Positions 8,692-16,896 of a stretch of DNA of 64,000 nt are shown in pieces. A program made the position numbers and the translations under genes. Source of the stretch: Halobaculum litoreum (lineage in GTDB: Archaea > Halobacteriota > Halobacteria > Halobacteriales > Haloferacaceae); contig NZ_CP126157.1 in assembly GCF_030127125.1 (NCBI RefSeq), positions 1-64,000 on the forward strand. Direction: 5' to 3'. The notes beneath the pieces are model-generated. The model made no database searches and was not told the DNA's origin. It saw only the letters and a list, made by a program, of their open reading frames with translations. Positions within the stretch are counted from its first letter, which is position 1. Each line of letters starts with the position of its first letter.

Positions 8692-11325
8692 ATGAGAGAG
8701 GTCACAGACACGCCAGAGATGGAAATTGGTTCTTGGGCGACCACCAGGGGCGTAGCGTTACCCTTTTTACTCTGGCTGGAAGGGTACACTACCCAAAGGG
8801 TCTCTCTACAAATGATGAATGACCTTGTCTACGATGAAAACTCGCCATCGTACTTTCAGCCAAATCTCTCTGACGGGTATCTCGACGAATTGGACCGTCT
8901 CTTTGACCGAATCTGTAAATCACCTAATGACCGGGAGAAGGTCATAGAGACCAAGATTGAGGAGGTCGAAGGACGGCTACCCGACCATGAACCTGCGAAG
9001 GGGTCACAACAGCGAGAGGAGTATATTGAACTTCAGAAGTACATTGGAGTTCTCAGAGTCCTCCATGACATCGCCGAAGTAAGATATCACATAAAGAAAG
9101 ATCCCGACGAGATCGAAGGCTATCCCCCCGTAGTTGTCTACCCGCCTGATCCGGATCGGTTTAGCGACAATCCAGACAAATATAAGCAAATCGAACAGCG
9201 AATTCTCGAAAAAGAGCGCAGGGCTCAATTCGATAAGTCTACACGGGAATTCATTCGGACGATGGAGAATCCGTCACGTCATAAGGGGCGTCGAATTGAC
9301 GTGACTGATCTGATCGTTGATGGAGAAGAGTTCTACCAAGACCTCCACCATCTACAGGACCTCGAACGCGACGAGATTACTGAAGAATTAGATGACCTCA
9401 TTCAGCCGTACGTTCAAGTGGCTGAGAGTGGTGTTACGGACCCACATACAGGATACGATCTCCACGACATCTGGCGATATTTCCGATATACTTGGCGGAC
9501 CCCGTACAATACCGTCCCCGGACGGAACATCAATTTCCTGATCAGAGACGCCGCGAGGGAGCTTCACCCTGTAATGGGGATTGCTTCTATCGCTAGCTCA
9601 ATGATGAATTTAAAGCGCCGCGATCAATACCTCGGCTGGCGACTCGACTCGGTTGAGGAGGGGCTCAAGCGGGAAAAGCAGGTCAATATGGTCGAGCATC
9701 AACTCCCAAAAGAAGAGCGAACACCGGACCAGCAGACCGTGGAAAAGCCGGTCACTAATTACCTTGAGACGGAACAAGAGTGGGAAGAGCGATCAAAGAA
9801 GCACTGCCAGTTCATTCGATCGGCAGTGGAGAACTCAATTGAGGAGAGTATCCAGAATATCCGACATGACGACTTCCTCACGCGGTTTGATGATCTGACC
9901 GAGAGAGATTTCAAAAAAGCCACAGAGACTGCGTTTACTCGTCTAAAACAATTGGAGGGGATGGGAACGTACGTATTCAAGGGGAAGCCACATATTCTCC
10001 AAGAAGACGAAGACTCTGAAAACTTCGAGAACGTTTTCGATCCTTCCGAGTTCGAGCTCCGGGAGTCAGACCTCCGAGATCTTGACATTGAGGACACGGA
10101 TCCAGATAGTTATGACAAGACCACTCTTGACACGATTGGAGTTTCCAAGTCAGATCTCGAGGCACTAGTTCTCGCTGATGTGGATGAAGAAAGACGGGAG
10201 TATGACCACCAAGAGTTCGAACAACGTCTCCAGCAAGCATTCCCCAGCGACATCGAATTAGACACGTTCTCCGAAGTTCCGATTGATTTGGAGGCGACTA
10301 AATTGGATAGTTTTGGTCCCCTCGAGCTGGAAGAGATAGAAGATAGAGTTGCCTATCTGGGTGCAGTGATTAAATTCCGGTTGAAGAGCGAAACGGCGTT
10401 GTTCATAAAGAAACGCGCACACACCCTCCAGAAACTACTGAGGGACCGGGAGTTCTTCCTCAATCATAGTGATATCAAGGATGACAGGGAGTTTATCGAG
10501 GCTGCTCTGGAGTCTGAAGCAGGGAGACGTGCACTCCGGACCGCCCTCAAGGAAACAAAAAAGCGTCGTGTCGGTGCAGGAATGATGAATATTCAGGTCT
10601 GTGGTGCTATTCCACCGTACAGTCACCTTCTTGGCGGCAAACTTGTCGCGATGGCATTGACAGGTCCTGAAATCATTAATACATACCGTGAGAAGTACGC
10701 AGGGTACGAGTCGAAGATCGCGAGTGCGATGAAAGGCGCACCCGTGGTCAAGCAGAATGAGTTGGTTTTCCTGGACACGACAGGTCTGTACAAAGTAGGA
10801 AGTGCGCAGTATGACCGGGTCCGAGTGCCAGCACCGAACGGGCAGATTGAGTACGAGGATATCGGTGAGACCAGTGGATACGGCTCGGTCCAGTTTGGAG
10901 CAAAGACACGTGAGCAACTCGCTACCGTGACGGAGCTATTAGAAGACCGAAAGGCAGTCCGCGGCAGATTTGGTGAAGGGGTCGCCCCCAAAATGCGCCA
11001 GATTCGCCACGGAATGGAAAATTTAGGACTTGATGGCGACCTGCTCAAACATGAGTCGCCTCGTGTGATCTACGCAGTCCCGTTATCCGAGGAGTTCAGA
11101 GATTATCTCTTTGGACTCGTTGATTCTCCGGAGTACTACTGGTCGATGGACGATACTGCTCAAGCACAGCAATCAATCTATGACCATTGGAAGTACAGAT
11201 GGGTTAGTAAGCGAGTCCAACGCGATCAGACTCTAGACGGAATCAAGGCGTTCGATCCCATTGAGGACCTGTCCATAGGTCATGAGATCGACTTCCGAAA
11301 TCACTCGATTAGCGACTTTTTCTGA
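8692..11325 (+). CDS. DUF4338 / DruA-like protein, first gene of the island cassette
   Basis: 877 residues, cytosolic and strongly charged. The C-terminal third carries the pattern of the DUF4338 domain (DruA of the Druantia anti-phage system). It has QVCGAIPPYSHLLGGKLVAM at about residues 635-654, then FLDTTGLYKVGSAQYDRV from residue 693 and GETSGYGSVQFG near 725. The first 600 residues are helical with many acidic and basic pairs and match no family I know. No helicase or nuclease motif is seen. The usual DruA domain is part of a shorter protein, so this is a large fusion. The gene leads five co-directional genes in lower-GC DNA. A second in-frame ATG is 27 bases downstream. Confidence 0.72.
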   Translation: MREVTDTPEMEIGSWATTRGVALPFLLWLEGYTTQRVSLQMMNDLVYDENSPSYFQPNLSDGYLDELDRLFDRICKSPNDREKVIETKIEEVEGRLPDHEPAKGSQQREEYIELQKYIGVLRVLHDIAEVRYHIKKDPDEIEGYPPVVVYPPDPDRFSDNPDKYKQIEQRILEKERRAQFDKSTREFIRTMENPSRHKGRRIDVTDLIVDGEEFYQDLHHLQDLERDEITEELDDLIQPYVQVAESGVTDPHTGYDLHDIWRYFRYTWRTPYNTVPGRNINFLIRDAARELHPVMGIASIASSMMNLKRRDQYLGWRLDSVEEGLKREKQVNMVEHQLPKEERTPDQQTVEKPVTNYLETEQEWEERSKKHCQFIRSAVENSIEESIQNIRHDDFLTRFDDLTERDFKKATETAFTRLKQLEGMGTYVFKGKPHILQEDEDSENFENVFDPSEFELRESDLRDLDIEDTDPDSYDKTTLDTIGVSKSDLEALVLADVDEERREYDHQEFEQRLQQAFPSDIELDTFSEVPIDLEATKLDSFGPLELEEIEDRVAYLGAVIKFRLKSETALFIKKRAHTLQKLLRDREFFLNHSDIKDDREFIEAALESEAGRRALRTALKETKKRRVGAGMMNIQVCGAIPPYSHLLGGKLVAMALTGPEIINTYREKYAGYESKIASAMKGAPVVKQNELVFLDTTGLYKVGSAQYDRVRVPAPNGQIEYEDIGETSGYGSVQFGAKTREQLATVTELLEDRKAVRGRFGEGVAPKMRQIRHGMENLGLDGDLLKHESPRVIYAVPLSEEFRDYLFGLVDSPEYYWSMDDTAQAQQSIYDHWKYRWVSKRVQRDQTLDGIKAFDPIEDLSIGHEIDFRNHSISDFF

Positions 11326-11425
11326 TTCAATACGTCAGTCGTCTTGTGCTACTGGGGCCTGCCGTTTAGGACGTAACAGAGTCGTCAACGAATGGCATTT
11401 TGAACGACAGATTCGACAGGCAGGA

Positions 11426-11435
11426 TTAAGTATAG
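11426..11435 (+). promoter_or_regulatory. TATA-like element before the DptF-like ATPase gene
   Basis: TTAAGTATAG is centred about 26 bp before position 11456. That would place a start of transcription just upstream of ATG 11469 and favours that codon over GTG 11451. The 125-bp gap between the first and second cassette genes therefore probably contains its own promoter, whereas the following genes overlap each other. Confidence 0.4.
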
Positions 11436-11468
11436 TCTCTACACTACTCAGTGACAGATAACCGCTCT

Positions 11469-13007
11469 ATGGCTACGGAACGAATGACCACAGGCAAGAA
11501 TTTCCTCGCGAGGCTCGCTCGGGGAGGTTTTGCTGAAAGTTTGTCATCTGACCAGCGACGGTCAGTCCACATTCAGACATCACTCGACGACTTTCTTCGC
11601 ACTGCGCTTGATGAAGGAAAGCAAATAGTTCTAACCGGCAATCCTGGTGACGGAAAGACGCAGCACATTCTGATGTGTCAGGATGAATATCCGGAAGGAG
11701 AGTACTACTATCTCCTCGACGCCTCTGAATATTCGGATTACCATGAGTTATTGAAAGAATGGTCTAAGGCTTACAACGAAGAGAAAGCCGGAATTCTCGC
11801 GATCAACGATGGTCCGCTGTATGAAATGGCGGCGCGATACAGCGAGGAGTTCTCGTTCCTTGAGACGGTGCAGAAGCAGTTGGAAAATCAGATAATCTAC
11901 AGTGAGGAAACTGCACCAGAGATTGATTTTGAGGATTTGGTGGTGATCGATCTGAACAATAGGGAGGTTCTCACAGCGGCAATCGTCAGTGAAGCCATTC
12001 AGAAGTTGGCAAAAAACTTCGCTATGAAGGGTCACGACCATTCCGGTACGTGTCACATACAATATAACGCCAAAAAACTCCAGAACAGTAGGATCAAGGA
12101 TAACCTCGTAGATTATCTGTGTGAATTGGGGAACTACGACGAGCACGTTACTATTAGAGATCTGCTCAATTTCCTTGGCTATATAATAACGGCCGGCATT
12201 GATGAGTGCCAGACCGACTTCGGAGAGGCGCTACACTACTATACTCTCGCATTCGAAGGTAACGGAACTGTCTTCGACTTGGTTCGGCGTCGGTTTGACT
12301 CCCCAGATCTCGTCCATCCTTTCATTGACAGCCGCCTATGGGCGGTTGCAGAGGAAGAAGCCGACTTTTCTGACCGTGATGATGCGGACGAAGTGGTTGC
12401 TCCGCTTTTCGAGGTCAAAAAGCAGCGTTTCCTCTTCGAAGATGAGATAATGGATCTGGGGTACAGCAGCCGAGACCTCTACCAAAATCTACCTTACGAT
12501 TTCATCAATCATCGTAATGGGATGTCCTCCACAGGTCAAAAAGAGGACATCATCCGAAAAATCAATGGCTACTTTGCCCCGAACGCTTCGCGACCACGTT
12601 TGCGGTTGTGGCTCTCTCACCGGTACAGGTCTAAATCGTCCTTGGCGTTGGTCTCGCGAACGACGGTACCCAAACGGGAAATGAGACTCCAGAAACCACA
12701 ACTGCATCCAGAGATCGCTGGCACAATCGGATATACACCGTCCCACACTGCGATAGAATATAAGAACGGAGGCGACCCGATCCGCCTTCGAATCTCTAAG
12801 AGCCTCTATAGGGCCATCGGTGCACTTGACGCCAACATTCCCTACACGCTCCGAGATCGGGATGAGGAACAACAGATCTTGGAATTCATGGAGGAGATAG
12901 AGTATCACGAAGATTACAGTGAAGAAACTGGTGAAATCATGGTGAAGGACACGGAAACGGGGAAAGTAGAGCGAATTGATGTTGAGGACTCCATTTACAG
13001 AGAATGA
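11469..13007 (+). CDS. DptF-like P-loop ATPase
   Basis: 512 residues from ATG 11469. An in-frame GTG at 11451 would add six. The N-terminus FLARLARGGFAES is followed by a Walker A motif GNPGDGKT preceded by QIVLT. A strand with AINDGPLYEM follows, as in the conserved IN(E/D)G of DptF, the ATPase of phosphorothioation-dependent restriction systems. A second hydrophobic strand, DLVVIDLNNREVL, comes about 40 residues later. The C-terminal half has no clear enzyme motif. The stop codon overlaps the next start (ATGA at 13004-13007), so the gene is coupled to the third cassette gene. Assignment rests on motif resemblance, not alignment. It could be another AAA-type defence ATPase. Confidence 0.65.
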   Translation: MATERMTTGKNFLARLARGGFAESLSSDQRRSVHIQTSLDDFLRTALDEGKQIVLTGNPGDGKTQHILMCQDEYPEGEYYYLLDASEYSDYHELLKEWSKAYNEEKAGILAINDGPLYEMAARYSEEFSFLETVQKQLENQIIYSEETAPEIDFEDLVVIDLNNREVLTAAIVSEAIQKLAKNFAMKGHDHSGTCHIQYNAKKLQNSRIKDNLVDYLCELGNYDEHVTIRDLLNFLGYIITAGIDECQTDFGEALHYYTLAFEGNGTVFDLVRRRFDSPDLVHPFIDSRLWAVAEEEADFSDRDDADEVVAPLFEVKKQRFLFEDEIMDLGYSSRDLYQNLPYDFINHRNGMSSTGQKEDIIRKINGYFAPNASRPRLRLWLSHRYRSKSSLALVSRTTVPKREMRLQKPQLHPEIAGTIGYTPSHTAIEYKNGGDPIRLRISKSLYRAIGALDANIPYTLRDRDEEQQILEFMEEIEYHEDYSEETGEIMVKDTETGKVERIDVEDSIYRE

Positions 13008-14485
13008 GTCTGAAACTAAACGATGTCAACGGTGACGCATCTGAGTGGGCGTACGGATTCAAGGCGACAAGCAGATCACTGAAACCTGTTCACGTAGCTC
13101 AGGTTGTCTTCAGCCATACACTTGGGCAAACATCTGATCCAGAGCTTCTGTTCGAGTTTACAGAGAAGCCGGGCAAGAAGCCATCCGAAGAGCTACCTGA
13201 GGAGGTACTCGATAAGTTTGATATCGATAGTCGGGACAAAGAAGAGCGACTCGACGAGATCAGATACACACTCCGCAAGGTGCTTGCGAATGACAATGCA
13301 CTGTATGCGAATACTCGTGGGTCAGCCCCGACAGCGACCAGTGATTGGTTCGTTACAGATCCGACAGCAGGCGTGAACGTCGGTCGGTTCGTTCATTACC
13401 TTATTTCGGAATCGAATAGTGATCTCGAGTCAAATCTCCAGACACAGCTTACGGATCATCATGATACTGTCTCCGTGTTGTTCCGGCCGCTGCAAAGGAT
13501 GCCGAAGCAGAGTTCCGCGTCTGTCTAGTTGGAAGAAGCCGGATTCAGATGACCCGACCACGAATGAGAAGATCGTCCCAGATCTTGTCGAAGGCTTCGG
13601 GACATTAGGTGAACACCTGAAATCCCCTGTCGCTGGTCGAATTAATTATCCGCGGGACCTCCGGAGGGTGGTCAAGTTTGGTGGATTTGCACTTTACCTT
13701 TTCATGGCAAATCGGCATAACGAAATTCGCACAGATGGGAACGAGCGTAGCCAAAGGTTGCCACTGGTGTTCAACTACACGCGTTCAAGAGATAACCCAG
13801 TTGCAGATGCTAGCCAGAATGCTACGACACAGTTGGAACAGAGGTCAAAGCCACATCTCGCCTCGGTGTTGAGGCCATTCTTGATAAACGCGGTTTCCGT
13901 GACCCATCTGAGTATGACGAAGACGGGATTAAGGAAAAAATCGAGAACAAGACGCTCCTTGACCTCAAGCGAAAGAAGGAATCAAAAGAACAAGATGATT
14001 ATGACACATTCCGATACCTGTTCGAGGGGGACCCAGCGGAGGATACATTCGACCGATTGGTTAACACAGTTAGCGACGCGATCAACCAATCTAGGTTCAA
14101 GACGTATACTCCGGTAGACACAATCCAGACGTTTGGCTGGCGTGCCGGATTCGTAAAGCCGCGTGGTAATCGGGCGAATGAACGCCGTTTCTCACCAGAT
14201 CCAGAGGTTCTCGAGGCAATAATTCTGTCAGTGATGGAACCTGGCGAGCGAATAGCACTCCGTAAGTTATGTCAACGACTCCGACAGCGATACGGAATCA
14301 TCGTCGGTGGAACCAATCAAGACCGCGACCACCTTGAGGAATGGGACATTGCAGTGGGTGCCAGTCGGACTGAGGCTGACCCGCTGTCGAACCGGAATTT
14401 CGAGGAGTTCAAGCAGGTGACGATCAATCTCGGATTTGGTCGTGAGTACGCTGATGGCGTAACCATCGTTTCCACGGACCAATGA
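13004..14485 (+). CDS. Third cassette gene, unknown function, three frame shifts
   Basis: The product would be about 493 residues. It begins MSLKLNDVNGDASEWAYGFK and runs in one frame to about 13480. A short stretch in a second frame follows (AAAKDAEAEFRVC). A third frame runs to about 13835 (WKKPDSDDPTTNEKIVPD ... GGFALYLFMANRHNEIRT). It then returns to the first frame (EVKATSRLGVEAILDKRGF) and ends at 14485. The three shifts are each one lost base. A C-terminal helix-turn-helix-like part (IALRKLCQRLRQRYGIIVGG) is the only local feature. In position and size it corresponds to dptG in dptFGH loci, but I cannot claim sequence similarity. It overlaps both neighbours by four bases. Confidence 0.6.
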
Positions 14486-16896
14486 CGATTCGAGAGTCAG
14501 ACCTCCCCCAATCTGGGACCGATAAAGAAGAACAGAGCGAGATACTGACCGGAGAAGCACTTGGAGAGTGTGTCGCTGAAACCCTTCGCAATGAGTCGCT
14601 AGGGGTGATGGTTGAGTCACCTCCCCGGTTTTCTGCCGAGACGATGATTGCCAGACTCAACGAGAGAACATCTTACTCAATCGGGATGGCGATCGTCGGA
14701 ATCGCCGAAGCAGATGTCACCGAGCTCGCTGAGTTCGCTGAAGACACATCTGTTCGGGTGACAGAGGAACTATCGACTGCGATCAAGTGGCGGAACGAGA
14801 CTGAGACTGAATTTTCATGGGGAGATCAAAAGGTTCCCGACCGGATCGTAGTATTCGTCCGTGGGGACCCACCGAAGCTCAACTCGCTTCATCGACTTAC
14901 TGGTCTGCCACTGGGGAGGGTCCGGGTTGCTATATGTGACCTCATGTCCCAGCGAGACGAATTCTCGGGGAATTCACCGGCTGAGGCGTTTTGGGAGGCC
15001 CTTGGAAGTGGGATCGAGTCGAATCTCACGATCAGATCCATTGCACGGTTTGCAGTCTCGTGTCTCAAGGATACTAATCAAGAGTCGTTAGATGCAATTG
15101 GGCAAGAACTCCATGAATTGAGTCTGTTCGCAGATTCGGGGCTTCTCAGCGACGCTGCTGAGATTGAAAATCGACTGATACGGAACGGTGAGTTAGTCGA
15201 CCGAACAATCCATATAACAAACAGGGACCGAAAGCGGCTCATCAATAGTATCAAGAACAGCAATGAAGGCGGTCGGAATGAACAAGCTGCATTCATTGAA
15301 CGCTTGCGGAGATTCCAGCGTACTAATGACGATGGACTGCTTGCTGAGTTGGAGTTCGAGAAGGTCGCAGATGCATTTGACACGACATCCAAACGTCTGA
15401 CTGATGACTCTGGTAAAGGTTCAACGGATGGGACAGCCGGGAAGGGCTCTACATCAAGCCGATACAACCGTCGAACTGACGGTGAGTCTGTCGGGATTGA
15501 GTTAGTTCATCAAGGGGAGATTGAGGAAGCCTCAACGCTCTCGCAACAACTTGACAAAGATCTTGATGAAGCCATTGAGAATGACGAAAAGCGAGTAGAG
15601 GTTGACTTCGGGGACGATGAAAAGCTCATTATTGACGTTGACTCGGATCTGACTCATTTCATCAATCGATTCATAACCGAAGACCGGTTCGGCGGAATCG
15701 TCAAGGGGGGGAGTTCGCGGACAGAGTGCATCTCTAATTACACGACACTTGATCTGGAGTATTTCCTCGTCGAAGAGGATGGTGGGAGCTTCCAAAAGAT
15801 GCGGAAGTTCGCAGAACGGAATGAGGACTTCGAATCACTTGTTGAGTCATTCGATGCGTACCTCGAGGCTCGAGGAGACTTACTGCCAGTACTCAAGTCG
15901 CTCATTCACCGTCCACTCGTCAGGCTTGTCGGCGACGACGACCTCATGGAAAAGGCTCAAAACTACCTCTCAGTGTACCAGAAAACTCAGAAGACACTGG
16001 ACCGGAAGTACATGAGCCTGAGAGACGCAAGCGCTCAAGGAAGCCGACGGTTGCTCTCTGATTTCCTCTTGTTGGACACAATTATCCTGGATCGAGAAAG
16101 TGGACGAGAGTTGATTCTCTCGCCGCTGCATCCACTTCACCTGTGGAAGTATGTTGAACTTGCAAAGGCAGTGCGAGAGAGTGACGGGAAGCTTTCGGAA
16201 TCGGATTGGAAGTTCTTGGAAACGACGGTCGATGAGCAGCCGCATGTACTTAGCAATATCACCGTCGGTGGTGGCCGACTGCTAAATGAAGAGACGTATC
16301 TCATCCAGTCGGATGAGTTGGCAACGCTACCAATCTACACTGAAGCAGATCGTGCGGAACCCGGAGACAACGTGTATCTCTGGGATTACCTGATTTCGAA
16401 ATTCAATCAGGCATACCCTCCCTCGAAAAATCACTTCAAGATCAGTATTGTCGACCCGATCAGGCCGTCACAGGTCCTCAAATCTATCGTCGATGCAGCA
16501 GAGAACGAGTCACTTAGCGGCGCTACAATCGAGTTTATTTATGTTGATCAGGAAGAAAAACCACTGCTCTCTGGGGCAACTTCAAATGAAGAAGAAGCAA
16601 TTATCAACTTGTTTGGTCCGGAAGGTGAATCAGACGCTTTCAACATCTTAACTAGAGAGTGTCGAGATTACGATGAGGTTGCTGAACACCTCAAGGCAAA
16701 CCCGAAACACGCCGTAATCATCAATGACCAATCCAAGTTCTTCGTTGAGGAGTTTGAGCGGGACATGGACACGTCGATCAATCCCCTATACGTTCCGAAA
16801 GAGTTCAGCTATGACGCCTTTGAGGACATCATCAACATTAGTGCATCCTCAGAAGGTCGCTTTTCTCGGAATACCAAGATCTTATCAACCAATTGA
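14482..16896 (+). CDS. Fourth cassette gene, 804-aa protein of unknown function
   Basis: A large cytosolic protein starting MTIRESDLPQSGTDKEEQSE. It has a low-complexity Gly/Ser/Thr linker near residues 310-330 (DDSGKGSTDGTAGKGSTSS) that separates two folded halves. The second half contains LILSPLHPLHLWKYVEL at about residue 540. A PLHPL motif of this kind occurs in the N-terminal part of large DptH-type defence ATPases. No P-loop is present in this protein. The next gene supplies an FtsK-like motor, so genes four and five together may equal a split DptH. Its start overlaps the third gene and its stop overlaps the fifth, a tight operon. Confidence 0.65.
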   Translation: MTIRESDLPQSGTDKEEQSEILTGEALGECVAETLRNESLGVMVESPPRFSAETMIARLNERTSYSIGMAIVGIAEADVTELAEFAEDTSVRVTEELSTAIKWRNETETEFSWGDQKVPDRIVVFVRGDPPKLNSLHRLTGLPLGRVRVAICDLMSQRDEFSGNSPAEAFWEALGSGIESNLTIRSIARFAVSCLKDTNQESLDAIGQELHELSLFADSGLLSDAAEIENRLIRNGELVDRTIHITNRDRKRLINSIKNSNEGGRNEQAAFIERLRRFQRTNDDGLLAELEFEKVADAFDTTSKRLTDDSGKGSTDGTAGKGSTSSRYNRRTDGESVGIELVHQGEIEEASTLSQQLDKDLDEAIENDEKRVEVDFGDDEKLIIDVDSDLTHFINRFITEDRFGGIVKGGSSRTECISNYTTLDLEYFLVEEDGGSFQKMRKFAERNEDFESLVESFDAYLEARGDLLPVLKSLIHRPLVRLVGDDDLMEKAQNYLSVYQKTQKTLDRKYMSLRDASAQGSRRLLSDFLLLDTIILDRESGRELILSPLHPLHLWKYVELAKAVRESDGKLSESDWKFLETTVDEQPHVLSNITVGGGRLLNEETYLIQSDELATLPIYTEADRAEPGDNVYLWDYLISKFNQAYPPSKNHFKISIVDPIRPSQVLKSIVDAAENESLSGATIEFIYVDQEEKPLLSGATSNEEEAIINLFGPEGESDAFNILTRECRDYDEVAEHLKANPKHAVIINDQSKFFVEEFERDMDTSINPLYVPKEFSYDAFEDIINISASSEGRFSRNTKILSTN

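Noticed and set aside
13004..14485. Programmed frameshifting in the third cassette gene
   Set aside because: There are three shifts with no common slippery site, and the same type of shift occurs in ordinary housekeeping genes of the window. A sequencing cause is simpler.
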